Source of the DNA: Phytohabitans maris
GTDB taxonomy: Bacteria; Actinomycetota; Actinomycetes; Mycobacteriales; Micromonosporaceae
Assembly (NCBI RefSeq): GCF_031085175.1
Contig: NZ_JAVHUY010000040.1
Coordinates: 1-64,000 of the forward strand
Reading direction: 5' to 3'
DNA length: 64,000 bases
The number at the start of each line of letters is the position of its first letter. The stretch's first letter is position 1. Below the pieces are notes generated by a model that made no database searches, was not told where the DNA came from, and worked only from the letters and a program-made list of their open reading frames with translations. Made by a program: the position numbers and the translations under genes. Below are positions 47,544 to 55,528 of the stretch, one piece after another.

Positions 47544-48200
47544 TCAGGCGCCAGGGCGGACCAGGCCGGTCTCGTAGGCCAGGATGACCGCCTGGACACG
47601 GTCGCGCAGGTCGAGCTTGGCCAGGATCCGCTTCACGTGGGTCTTCACCGTCGACTCCTCGACGATCAGCGACTTGGCGATCTCCGCATTGGACAGTCCG
47701 CGCGCCACCAGCTCCAGCACGTCCCGCTCGCGCGGCGTCAGGTCGCGCAACCGCCGGCTGGCGGCGGGGTCGAGCCGCGGCTGGCGCGCCATGTGGTCGA
47801 CAACCGTCCGGGTCACCGACGGCGACAGCAGCGACTCCCCGCCCGCGATCGTGTGGATCGCCTCGATGAGCTGCTCGGGCCGGGTGCGCTTGAGCAGAAA
47901 CCCGGACGCGCCCGCGCTCAACGCCCCGAACACGTAGTCGTCGTCCTCGAACGTCGTCAGCATCAGAATCCGCGTCTCCGGCACCGCCCCGATCAGCTCG
48001 CGAGTGGCGGCGATCCCGTCGAGGCGCGGCATGCGCACGTCCATCAGCACGATGTCGGGGCGCAGTCGTCGGGCCACGTCGACCGCCGCCCGTCCATCCG
48101 CCGCCTCGCCGACCACGTCGACGGACTCGTCGCTGGAGAGGACCGCTCGCAGTCCGGCCCGCATCAGGTCGTCGTCGTCCACGACGAGCACCCGGATCAC
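47544..48200 (-). CDS. NarL/LuxR-type response regulator (orphan)
   Basis: A 218-residue two-component regulator. The receiver domain has the acidic pocket VVDDDD and the phospho-acceptor Asp in VLMDVRMPRLDG, then MLTTFEDDDY and the conserved Lys in FLLKRTRPEQ. The C-terminal LuxR HTH reads LTPRERDVLELVARGLSNAEIAKSL and TVKTHVKRILAKL. GTG 48200 has GAGGGGG upstream. Such regulators are normally cotranscribed with a sensor kinase; none is present, and upstream lies repetitive DNA and an MMPL gene stump. Confidence 0.93.
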   Translation of the reverse strand: MIRVLVVDDDDLMRAGLRAVLSSDESVDVVGEAADGRAAVDVARRLRPDIVLMDVRMPRLDGIAATRELIGAVPETRILMLTTFEDDDYVFGALSAGASGFLLKRTRPEQLIEAIHTIAGGESLLSPSVTRTVVDHMARQPRLDPAASRRLRDLTPRERDVLELVARGLSNAEIAKSLIVEESTVKTHVKRILAKLDLRDRVQAVILAYETGLVRPGA

Positions 48201-48427
48201 GCCGCCCCCTCGCGCCGTCGCGCCCCGCCGGCCGGCCGTGGGCCGCCCACCGCCCGCTCTCCCCAGGCGGTTCCCGGCCCGCGGATTCCTCGCGGCGCGC
48301 GGCGCGGCAGTGATGCGGTCGGTGCTCGCCGCCCGCGACACGCGCGCGGAACGCCAAGTGCCCGCCACCCGCGGGATGCCTCCGCCATGCGATATGCGTG
48401 CCGCCCGGGACGCCGCCGCGGTCCGCC

Positions 48428-48589
48428 GTGTGCCGTCGGTGTTCGCCGCCCGCGAAACGCTCCGGGCACGCGACTCGCGCGCCACCCGGGGAGTCGTCGC
48501 GGTCCGTGGTGTGCCGTGGGTGCTCGCCGCCCGCGAAACGCTCCGGGCGCGCGACTCGTGCGCCGCCCGGGGAGTCGTCGTGGCGCGTC
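48428..48589. repeat. 81-bp tandem repeat upstream of the MMPL stump
   Basis: Two 81-bp units (48428-48508, 48509-48589) sharing GCCGCCCGCGAAACGCTCCGG and CGGGGAGTCGTCG, with a more diverged third unit before them (~48310-48400). The 404 bases from 48201 to 48604 hold nothing else recognisable. Confidence 0.85.
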
Positions 48590-48600
48590 GTGAGGCGGTG

Positions 48601-48795
48601 GTGCTGAGTCCCGATCGGATGCTCCAGCAGTTCGGCCTGGGCCTGGCGGTCGCGGTCCTCCTCGACGCCGTCGTCATCCGTTGCCTGGTACTGCCCGCCG
48701 TGATGCACCTGCTCGGCGCCCGCGCGTGGTGGCTCCCGGGCCCGATCGCCCGCGTCCTGCCGAGGCTGGCCATCGAACGCCCGGCGACCGAGTGA
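48601..48795 (+). pseudogene. 3' stump of an MMPL-family transporter gene
   Basis: The last 64 codons read DRMLQQFGLGLAVAVLLDA, VVIRCLVLPAVMHLLG and WWLPGPIARVLPRLAIE, the conserved C-terminal transmembrane helix and tail of MMPL (RND-type) lipid exporters. Everything upstream of about codon -65 is replaced by 81-bp repeats, so ~650 codons are missing. Frame is intact to the TGA, but no start or function is expected. Confidence 0.82.
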
Positions 48796-49016
48796 CCCGC
48801 CGACCGAGTGACCCGCCGACCGAGTGACCCGGCGCCGCGTGCGGGCGAACGCCGGCAGGAAGCGCAGGCCCACTCGACCGGCCAACGCGGTGGCCACTGA
48901 CGTTTACCGGCCGACCGGTGCCCTCGGCCGCTGGTCAGGCCGGGGCGGCGAAGCCGGCAGAGGAGAGTGGTCACCGCACCGGGTGGCCACGATCGAGGGG
49001 AGGCCATAATGGACGG
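48796..49016. other. Intergenic 221 bases
   Basis: No gene seen. CCGACCGAGTGACC is repeated just after the MMPL stump. CATAAT (49005-49010) six bases before the next ATG is a likely -10 of a leaderless transcript; no -35 stands out. Confidence 0.45.
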
Positions 49017-49277
49017 ATGCTGAGGTGGGAGTACGCCCTACTGGTTCGCCGCCGCGAGGCGTCGGGGGCTTCGGAGTGGCGCCTGTCGTATACCTGGTAC
49101 TCGCCGGACGGCACGCGGCAGGACGTGTCCGCGCTGGGCGACACCGCCATCTCCCACCTCAACCGGGCCGGCGCCCGCGGCTGGGAGCTGGTCTCGACCG
49201 AGGAGGACGTCAACAACCTCGAAGGCACCACCGAGGTCCACCGGTACTACCTCAAGCGACCAATTCCCGAGAAGTGA
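49017..49277 (+). CDS. DUF4177-like small protein
   Basis: 86 residues: LRWEYALLVRRRE, then ISHLNRAGARGWELVSTEEDV and a final YYLKRPIPEK. The pattern WEY...LN..GA.GWELVS...Y.LKR is that of DUF4177, small alpha/beta proteins of unknown role. ATG 49017 with CATAAT at the right distance for a leaderless start. Common in actinobacterial chromosomes and not specially linked to its neighbours. Confidence 0.8.
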   Translation: MLRWEYALLVRRREASGASEWRLSYTWYSPDGTRQDVSALGDTAISHLNRAGARGWELVSTEEDVNNLEGTTEVHRYYLKRPIPEK

Positions 49278-49394
49278 GCCCTGAACAGGGGTTTTACCGC
49301 CCAACCGTACAGTGGCGCATAGCACGGCGCTGTCAGTGAGGACATCTGCATGCGGCGGGCGGAGCTTGCGCGGCATCGGCCGCGATCCGCTTGT

Positions 49395-49943
49395 CTACCG
49401 GCGCAGATGCTCCTCGTAGGCGTCGCCGTGGTACGGCCCGGGCGGGGCGGGCTGCTGCCCGTTCGTGGCTAGCAGTCGTTGCAGCAGCTCGGCGATGCCG
49501 TCGGCGACGATCGGCATGTCTCCGACGAGACCGTAGGTATCCCAGCCCGCGAGGTAGCACAGGCCCGCCCGGGCTGGATGAAGGTCGATCACGATGTGCG
49601 GCTCGGTGCTGGTGCCGGTACCTCCGTCAGCGATCACGAAGCATCCGTTGGTCAGGTCCGACGGGTCTGTGGCGGCGATCTCCTCGGCGATGTCAGGAGT
49701 GAGCAACCGAGGGCTGGCGGCGACCAACTCGTCGGGGCCGCTAACCCTCCACGGGTAAGGGGCGTCTTCGAACAGCGTCGCCCCACCACAACGTCGGTAC
49801 AGTTCCCGCAGATCATCGGGGACGGCCAGGCCGACAGGGATACGCGGTGGACCGACCGGTGGCCGAAGGTGGCAGCCGATTCGGGTGGTGATGTCGTCCA
49901 GCGCGCGTTCCAGTGCGTTGCTCTGTCGATTCGCCGAAGCCAC
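49395..49943 (-). CDS. SMI1/KNR4 (SUKH-type) domain protein
   Basis: 182 residues from GTG 49943 (ASANRQSNALERALDDI). Helical N-terminus, then VPDDLRELYRRCGGATLFED, the W/G-rich core (CFVIADGGTGTSTEPHIVIDL) and a C-terminal helix (GIAELLQRLLATNG), as in SMI1/KNR4 SUKH domains. SUKH proteins often neutralise polymorphic toxins, but others are housekeeping; no toxin gene is adjacent. An upstream in-frame codon at 49967 is possible. Confidence 0.8.
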   Translation of the reverse strand: MASANRQSNALERALDDITTRIGCHLRPPVGPPRIPVGLAVPDDLRELYRRCGGATLFEDAPYPWRVSGPDELVAASPRLLTPDIAEEIAATDPSDLTNGCFVIADGGTGTSTEPHIVIDLHPARAGLCYLAGWDTYGLVGDMPIVADGIAELLQRLLATNGQQPAPPGPYHGDAYEEHLRR

Positions 49944-50016
49944 GGCGCAACCGTACCGGCCGGCCAACCGGTCCTCGGCGCACTCCTTTGCCGCTCATCC
50001 GCCGGTTCCGCAGCCT

Positions 50017-50048
50017 GCTACGGGAAAGCAGCCCGCTACGGGAAAGCA
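50017..50048. repeat. Short direct repeat in a gene-free stretch
   Basis: GCTACGGGAAAGCA occurs twice (50017-50030, 50035-50048) four bases apart. The gap 49944-50311 (368 bases) between the divergent SMI1/KNR4 and channel genes holds no supported gene; the repeat could be a regulator site. Confidence 0.6.
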
Positions 50049-50311
50049 CTAACGTGAGGGTGCCCTCGGGGAGTGCGGTGAGGAGGCTGTGGGTAAACGC
50101 CGCCGGCAGCGAGATGTTGACCGCGGCCCGAGACCGGTGGGCCGGCGTATGGCGTGCCCGCCGACCGGCCCAGGCCGTCCACCTTGGACCAACGCGAAGT
50201 GTCGTCCACATCGGACGGTGCTCTGTTGGAAGGCAACCACTGACCGGTGGCCCGTCGTCGCCGGGTATGCCTTAGGATTTCGCCGGTTGCCCGCCCCTGG
50301 CCGAGGAGTCC

Positions 50312-51211
50312 GTGCGATCCATGACCACCACCCGCCAGGTCTTGGTGCGGGACGTGACCACCCGGTGCACCGCGCTGGTCGCCGCGCCCTGGTTCAACGT
50401 CACCGGGTTCCTTGTCATCGTCGTCAACGCGGTGACACTCGGCCTGGAGACCTACGGTTCGGTGGCTACCACGGCAGGTGCGGTGCTGCGGGCGGTCGAG
50501 TACTTCTGCGTAGCGTGCTTCGTCGCGGAACTGCTTGTCCGCTTCGGGGCGCATCTCAGCACGCCGGGTGGTTTCTTCCGGGACCGGTGGAACCTGTTCG
50601 ACCTGGCGGTCGTGGCCGCCCCGCTACTACCCGGCGTCCGCGAGAACGTGACGCTGCTGCGACTGCTGCGCTTGGCCCGGATCGTGCGCACGTTCCGCCT
50701 GTTTCCCAGCCTACGGGTCATCCTGGTCGGGATCCGGCGCAGCATCCCCGGTCTGGGCAGCTTCCTGCTGATCACCGTCCTGGTGCTGTACGGGTACGCG
50801 ATGCTCGGCTGGATGCTGTTCGGCGACGTCTACCCCGAGCGGTACGGCACGGTGGGGCAGGCGATGCTGACGCTGTTCCTGCTGCTGTCGCTGGACGGGA
50901 TCACCGACACGTTGCAGGCCGGCCGCGAGGTGACCGAATGGGCGGTGCTGTACTACGTCTCCTACATGGTCGCCGCCTGTTACCTGCTCACCAACCTGCT
51001 CGTCGGCCTGGTGCTGACCGCCTTGCAGGAGGCGCACCAGGACGAGCGCGCCACGACCAGACGCACCCACGGTTCGCGCACGGCACCCAGCGGCCGCACC
51101 GAGCTGTCCACGCGCGAGCAACTGGCCGCGCTTCGCGCGCTCCTGGACGACCTGGAGCGGCAACTGCCGGATGACAGCCCAGCTGTGACCGCTACCCAGC
51201 CGCGCGGATGA
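50312..51211 (+). CDS. Six-transmembrane voltage-gated ion channel (BacNav/ion_trans family)
   Basis: About 299 residues. S1-S3 are hydrophobic helices (FLVIVVNAVTLGLETY, YFCVACFVAELLVRFG, RWNLFDLAVVAAPLL). S4 is a clear voltage sensor with arginines every third residue (LLRLLRLARIVRTFRLF). S5, a pore loop and S6 follow, then a C-terminal coiled coil (REQLAALRALLDDLERQL) for tetramer assembly as in NaChBac. The filter region reads FLLLSLDGITD instead of the usual TLESW, so selectivity cannot be assumed. GTG 50312 (after GAGGAG) or ATG 50321 may start it. Confidence 0.85.
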   Translation: MRSMTTTRQVLVRDVTTRCTALVAAPWFNVTGFLVIVVNAVTLGLETYGSVATTAGAVLRAVEYFCVACFVAELLVRFGAHLSTPGGFFRDRWNLFDLAVVAAPLLPGVRENVTLLRLLRLARIVRTFRLFPSLRVILVGIRRSIPGLGSFLLITVLVLYGYAMLGWMLFGDVYPERYGTVGQAMLTLFLLLSLDGITDTLQAGREVTEWAVLYYVSYMVAACYLLTNLLVGLVLTALQEAHQDERATTRRTHGSRTAPSGRTELSTREQLAALRALLDDLERQLPDDSPAVTATQPRG

Positions 51212-51259
51212 ACAACGACCGTTGACCCGTCGTGGCTTTGGGGATCGGCGCGTGGCGGG

Positions 51260-52075
51260 TCAGTCGTCTTGGAGGAAGGAGATGAGGCGGAGGATTTCGA
51301 GGTAGAGCCAGACGAGTTCGACGAGGATGCCGAAGGCGCCGAGCCAGCCGTATCGGCGGGGTAGTCCGGCGCGGATGCCGTCTTCGATCTGGGCGAAGGT
51401 GACGACGAACATGAGCGCGGCGACCACGATGCAGACCAGGGAGAAGATGATGGCCAGGCCGCCGCCGTCGTGCAGTGGGCCGGCGGTGCCGGTGAACATG
51501 GTGATGAGCAGGTTCACCACGGTGACCACGGCCAGGCCGGCGGCGGCGCCGATGACGATCCGGGTAAACCTGGGTGTGGCCCGGATGATCCTCGTCTTGT
51601 AGAGGGCGGCCATGGTGAGGAATACGCCGAGGGTGGCGATGACCGCTTGCAGGACGATGCCGTTCCAGCGGGTCTCGAAGGCCTTGGACGCCGCGCCGAG
51701 GAAAACCCCTTCGACGACCGCGTAGGTCAGCAGGATGACCGGGTTGGTGACCTGGGCGAAGGAGATGACCAGGCCGAGGAGCAGCCCGATGAGCATGGCG
51801 GCGATCCAGAGCGGCATCATCGCGGACGCCGGTACCAGGATCCAGGTCGCGGCCGCCGCCGCGACGGCGGCGCCGAGCAGGGTGACGGTCTTGACCACGA
51901 CGTCGTCGACGGTCATCACGTCCGTGGTCGGCGGAGCCAAGCCCGCCCGCTGCTCGGTGGTGGGCATGGCGTAGGTGCGGCCGCCGTAGCTGTAGGTCGG
52001 TGCCGGCCGACCGTAGCCGGTCGGCGGCTGGGTCGTGGTGGTGAAGCGGCGCAGGATCGGGTTGGAACTGCGCAT
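51260..52075 (-). CDS. Bax inhibitor-1/YccA-family membrane protein
   Basis: 271 residues: a short Gly/Tyr/Pro-rich cytosolic N-terminus, then seven transmembrane helices starting TVTLLGAAVAAAAATWIL, with the family segment VTNPVILLTYAVVEGVFLGA and C-terminal LVWLYLEILRLISFL. Family members act in calcium leak, membrane stress or protease control. Its ATG overlaps the last base of the SpoOM gene stop (TGATG), so the two are cotranslated. Confidence 0.9.
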   Translation of the reverse strand: MRSSNPILRRFTTTTQPPTGYGRPAPTYSYGGRTYAMPTTEQRAGLAPPTTDVMTVDDVVVKTVTLLGAAVAAAAATWILVPASAMMPLWIAAMLIGLLLGLVISFAQVTNPVILLTYAVVEGVFLGAASKAFETRWNGIVLQAVIATLGVFLTMAALYKTRIIRATPRFTRIVIGAAAGLAVVTVVNLLITMFTGTAGPLHDGGGLAIIFSLVCIVVAALMFVVTFAQIEDGIRAGLPRRYGWLGAFGILVELVWLYLEILRLISFLQDD

Positions 52076-53184
52076 CAGATCTCCTCGAACCCGCCGCCGT
52101 CGAAGCCGGCATCGTCGAACCCGCCGTCCTCGAACCCACCGGCGGCCTCTGCCGCGTCGGGCGCCATCGCGTCGCCGATCATGTCGCTGATCACCATTCC
52201 GCCGAGGAAGCCCAGCGCGGCGCCGCCGACGCCGGCCGCGACCGCCCCACCCACGCCCATGCCGGGCCGGCGCTGGTAACCGCCGTACTTGTAGCCGCCG
52301 TGGCCGCCGTACGCGTAGCCGGGCTGGCCGTGCGCCGGCTGCCCGTACCCGGGCTGGCCGTATCCGCCCGCGGGTGGGCCGTAGGCCGCTTGGCCGGCCG
52401 GGGGCTGGATGAACGCGCCTGGGGCGGGAGCCGCCGACAGGCGTTCGAAGGCCCGCACGAGCCACCGGTCGACCTCGGTGACCCAGCCGTCGCCGGTGGC
52501 GGAGAGCCGCTCGACGTCGCCGCTGGCCAGCTGGTGCACGTCGGGCTGGCCCGGCCGGCTGGCCAGCTCGACTGCCACGGTGAGCCCGTCCGGCCGCGGC
52601 GCGAGCGCGAAGACGAGCTGCGGCACGTGCGGCCCCGGCGCCTGCCCCTCCGGCACGGGTGCGTAGAACGTGACCGCGTGTACCGCGGCCATCGGCAGGC
52701 CGACCAGGTGGCCGGGGCGGATCTCGGTGCGCACGAACCGGCAGCCGATCGTGCCCAGCGCGTCCACGATGTGCTGCTGCACCGGCGACGCCTCGACCGC
52801 GACCGGGTCGAAGTCGCCCTTCGCGCTGCCGGAGGCGACGGTGACCTGGGTCCGCACGCCGAGCGTGAGGCCGGGCAGGGACTGGCCGTAGAGCACGGTG
52901 AACGGTGTGTGCTCGGGGACCGGGACGCTGAACGGCACGGCCTGGCGCGATCCGCCGGCCAGTCGCAGGCCGGAGGTGACCGGGAAACGGCTCAGCTCGA
53001 TCTCGCCAGCGGCGCCGTTGGCGACCAGGATCAGGTCGATCGCCGTGATCTCCGCGTCCGACTTGGCCCGCAGGTTGACCTCGCCGGAGAGCACGCCACC
53101 CGGTCGGGCCGGGTGTGGCGACAGCACGGTGTCGACCTCGACACCGCCCAGCCCCAGTCCGGCGAGGAGCTTCTTGAAGACCAT
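52075..53184 (-). CDS. SpoOM-family (arrestin-like) protein with glycine-rich tail
   Basis: 369 residues. The first ~250 form the sporulation-control SpoOM/arrestin beta-sandwich (MVFKKLLAGLGLGGVEVDTVL, GGVLSGEVNLR, FSVPVPEHTPFTVLYGQ). A linker with PGYGQPAHGQPGYAYGGHGG-type repeats follows, then a glycine-zipper stretch (VGGAVAAGVGGAALGFLGGMVI) that may insert in membranes, and a final acidic GGFDD repeat. Coupled to the BI-1 gene. Probably stress or differentiation related; divergent from a MerR gene that may control it. Confidence 0.87.
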   Translation of the reverse strand: MVFKKLLAGLGLGGVEVDTVLSPHPARPGGVLSGEVNLRAKSDAEITAIDLILVANGAAGEIELSRFPVTSGLRLAGGSRQAVPFSVPVPEHTPFTVLYGQSLPGLTLGVRTQVTVASGSAKGDFDPVAVEASPVQQHIVDALGTIGCRFVRTEIRPGHLVGLPMAAVHAVTFYAPVPEGQAPGPHVPQLVFALAPRPDGLTVAVELASRPGQPDVHQLASGDVERLSATGDGWVTEVDRWLVRAFERLSAAPAPGAFIQPPAGQAAYGPPAGGYGQPGYGQPAHGQPGYAYGGHGGYKYGGYQRRPGMGVGGAVAAGVGGAALGFLGGMVISDMIGDAMAPDAAEAAGGFEDGGFDDAGFDGGGFEEI

Positions 53185-53272
53185 GCCGCTACCCTTCGAT
53201 CGAAGAACGGTTCCGAAACAGGCTGGCGGACAGTAGCACGTGAAACTGTATGGTTACTGAGAGGAGTGCGAG

Positions 53273-53671
53273 GTGGCGGGGCTGATGCGCATCGGTGAGC
53301 TCGCCGCCGCCGCAGGGGTCAGCAACCGAACGATCGACTTCTACACCACGCTGGGGCTCATCACGCCGGCCGAGCGCAGCCCGGGTGGCTACCGGCTCTA
53401 CGACCCGGCGACCGTCGACGTGATCGCCTCGATCCGCCGGCTCGAGGCGTCCGGGATGGCGCTGGAGGACATCGGCCGCGAACTGCGCAACGCCACCACC
53501 ACCGGCCTGCCCGAGGCGTTGGCCCGGCTCAACCAGGACCTGGAGACCCTGCGCACGCTGGCCGAGACGGCCGACGCGGACGCGCAGCCGATGGCGGCGA
53601 CGCTCACCATAAGAGCGCACAACCTGATTACCGCCGCGATGGAACTGCTCATCGCCATGCCCGACGTCTGA
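53273..53671 (+). CDS. MerR-family transcriptional regulator
   Basis: 132 residues: the MerR winged helix MRIGELAAAAGVSNRTIDFYTTLGLI, SPGGYRLYDPATVDVIASIRRLEASGMALEDI, then a short coiled coil. No effector-binding domain and no metal-binding cysteines, so it senses by another route or through a partner. GTG 53273 has AGGAG six bases upstream. A TATGGT near 53250 and an AACTG..GGTTAC symmetry in the 88-base spacer to the SpoOM gene may be its operator. Confidence 0.88.
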   Translation: MAGLMRIGELAAAAGVSNRTIDFYTTLGLITPAERSPGGYRLYDPATVDVIASIRRLEASGMALEDIGRELRNATTTGLPEALARLNQDLETLRTLAETADADAQPMAATLTIRAHNLITAAMELLIAMPDV

Positions 53672-53864
53672 CACACCCTCCAGCGACCCGCCCCGCTCGC
53701 GATGACTCGGGGAACCGGTCTTGGCTGTGGAACGACATGTGCCAGATGGCTTGGCGGTCGTTGTCCGGGCCCGGCAGCGGATGGTCCAGGTGGGCGCGAA
53801 CGGCCGGACACGAGCCGTTGCGGTCCGCCCACCACGCCAGAGCACGCCCGGCGGCCGCACGGGC
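53672..53864. other. Intergenic 193 bases
   Basis: Between the convergent MerR and ArsR-like genes. No gene or strong hairpin seen. Confidence 0.45.
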
Positions 53865-54392
53865 TCAGTTCTCGGTCGGTATGACGACGACACTGATCAT
53901 GCGCCGGGTGCGGTCCTGGCCGGGGTCGTTCCTGGTCCGGGCGGTGATCGCCGAGCGTAGCTCGGTGAGTAGTTCGGCCAGTTCGGTGTCGGTCAGCCAG
54001 AGTGCGGCCTGCCGGTAGGTTATGCCGTCGGTCGTGGGGTCGGCCGGTCCGCGCGTCAGGTAGCGGTCGAAGTCGGCCAGCAACCCGCCGGTGAACGCGG
54101 TGAAGGCGCGTCGGTGGTCGTCAGCGGTCATGGCGGCGCGTTCGGTCGGGTCGAGTTCGGTGCGGTCCCAGCGCAGCCGGTAGGTCCGTTCCACCGCGCC
54201 CCGGATCCGTCTCTCGTCGAGGATCTCCAGTACGCCGGCGGTGGTGAGCGCCGCGATGTGCCGATACATGGTCGCGGGCGGGATGTCGGGCAGCCGGGCT
54301 CTCAGCTGTGTGGTGGTGCTGGGGCGCCGGTCCAGCAGCGCCTGGATGATGCGCAGCCGAACGGGGTGCATGAGCAGGTCCAGGTTTGCCAT
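53865..54392 (-). CDS. ArsR-like winged-helix repressor
   Basis: 175 residues. The N-terminal winged helix reads LDLLMHPVRLRIIQALLDRRPSTTTQLRARLPDIPPATMYRHIAAL, followed by a helical ligand/dimer domain like those of YdfH/HTH_20-type regulators. No metal cysteines. ATG 54392 with TAATAA seven bases upstream suggests leaderless expression. It is divergent from the hydrolase gene, and the inverted repeat TTCTCA-N4-TGAGAA between them is probably its site. Confidence 0.85.
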   Translation of the reverse strand: MANLDLLMHPVRLRIIQALLDRRPSTTTQLRARLPDIPPATMYRHIAALTTAGVLEILDERRIRGAVERTYRLRWDRTELDPTERAAMTADDHRRAFTAFTGGLLADFDRYLTRGPADPTTDGITYRQAALWLTDTELAELLTELRSAITARTRNDPGQDRTRRMISVVVIPTEN

Positions 54393-54419
54393 GGCCACAT
54401 TATTACCGACGTGATACCT

Positions 54420-54435
54420 TTCTCATACGTGAGAA
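54420..54435. promoter_or_regulatory. Operator-like inverted repeat TTCTCA-TACG-TGAGAA
   Basis: A perfect 6-bp inverted repeat with a 4-base centre in the 57-base spacer between the divergent ArsR-like and hydrolase genes, in a locally AT-rich stretch. Position fits repression of both genes. Confidence 0.65.
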
Positions 54436-54449
54436 CAATGGAGGTGTAT

Positions 54450-55403
54450 ATGGACCGGACCGACGCGATGGCACGGCCCTGGCCGGCGACCGGAAGCGGC
54501 ACGCGGGAGATCGAGATGGCCGCGCCGGCCGACGACGGCGTCGCCCTGGCGGGCACACTCACCCTGCCCGCGGGTCCGGGACCACACCCGGCGATGCTGT
54601 TCCTGCCCGGTTCCGGGCGGCTGGACCGGGAGTCCAACGCTGGTCGGCTGCGGATGTCGCTGGGCCGTCCCCTGGCCCAGGAGCTGGCCCGGCACGGGGT
54701 GGCGTCGTTGCGCTACGACCGGCGCGGCGTCGCGGCGACCCCGGGTGACTGGCGGGCCGTCGGCTTTCTGGACAACCGCGCCGACGCCGCGGCCGCGCTG
54801 CGGGCGCTGCGGGGACGCCCGGAGATCCGGACCAGCGCCACCGGCGTGATCGGGCACAGCGAAGGCGCGGTGCACGCGGCCTGGCTCGGTGCGCACGAGC
54901 GACCGGCAGCCATCGTACTGATCGCCGGCTATGCCCGGCCGGGCCGGCAGGCCCTCTACTGGCAGGCAGCCAGGATCGCTGACACCCTGCCCCGTCCGGT
55001 CCGCGCGCTCCTGCCCGTCCTCCGGCGGATCGCCGCCGGGCAACTGTCCAGACTGGAGGCCACCACGACCGACACCGCCCGGATCGGTGGGTCCCGGATC
55101 AACGCCCGGTGGTGGCGAGAGCAGCTCGCCTACGACCCGAGCGTGGACCTGGCTCAGATCCAGGCACCCGTGCTGGCGATCACCGGTGACAAGGACCTTC
55201 AGGTCGACCCCGACGATCTGGCGACGGTCGAACGGCTGGTCCCCGGCGGCGCCGAGGTGCGCCGGATCCCCGACATGACCCACCTGCTGCGTCGCGACCC
55301 CGGCCGCCCGTCGCTGCTGTCCTATCCCCGCCTGCTGCGCCAGCCGGTCGACCCGGACCTGCTCGCCCACATCGCACACTGGACCGTCGCCCGGCTCCGC
55401 TGA
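54450..55403 (+). CDS. Alpha/beta-hydrolase (S9-like serine esterase/peptidase)
   Basis: 317 residues. The nucleophile elbow is GVIGHSEGAVHA, Asp is in ITGDKDLQVDP and His in IPDMTHLLR. A conserved LFLPGSGRLDRESN oxyanion region and LRYDRRGVAATPGD are visible. ATG 54450 has GGAGG five bases upstream. No signal peptide. Probably controlled by the divergent ArsR-like protein; such pairs often handle small esters or xenobiotics. Confidence 0.86.
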   Translation: MDRTDAMARPWPATGSGTREIEMAAPADDGVALAGTLTLPAGPGPHPAMLFLPGSGRLDRESNAGRLRMSLGRPLAQELARHGVASLRYDRRGVAATPGDWRAVGFLDNRADAAAALRALRGRPEIRTSATGVIGHSEGAVHAAWLGAHERPAAIVLIAGYARPGRQALYWQAARIADTLPRPVRALLPVLRRIAAGQLSRLEATTTDTARIGGSRINARWWREQLAYDPSVDLAQIQAPVLAITGDKDLQVDPDDLATVERLVPGGAEVRRIPDMTHLLRRDPGRPSLLSYPRLLRQPVDPDLLAHIAHWTVARLR

Positions 55404-55503
55404 CCGTCGCGCGCCGGAACACGAGACCGGCGGACCTCCCGCACCCTGCGCCGCTGTCGGCCATGGACGCGGGCAGGTAACTCGGGCAGGTTGTCATTGC
55501 TCG

Positions 55504-55528
55504 CGCCTCCGGGAACTACCCGGAGGCG
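55504..55528. terminator. GC-rich hairpin at the end of the first P450 gene
   Basis: CGCCTCCGGG-AACTA-CCCGGAGGCG, a perfect 10-bp stem. The P450 stop TAG (55518-55516) is inside the loop. No T-tract, as is common for actinobacterial terminators. It separates the convergent hydrolase and P450 genes. Confidence 0.65.

Noticed and set aside
49395-49943. SMI1/KNR4 gene as immunity gene of a polymorphic toxin
   Set aside because: No large toxin with a C-terminal effector, secretion tag or recombination cassette is adjacent.
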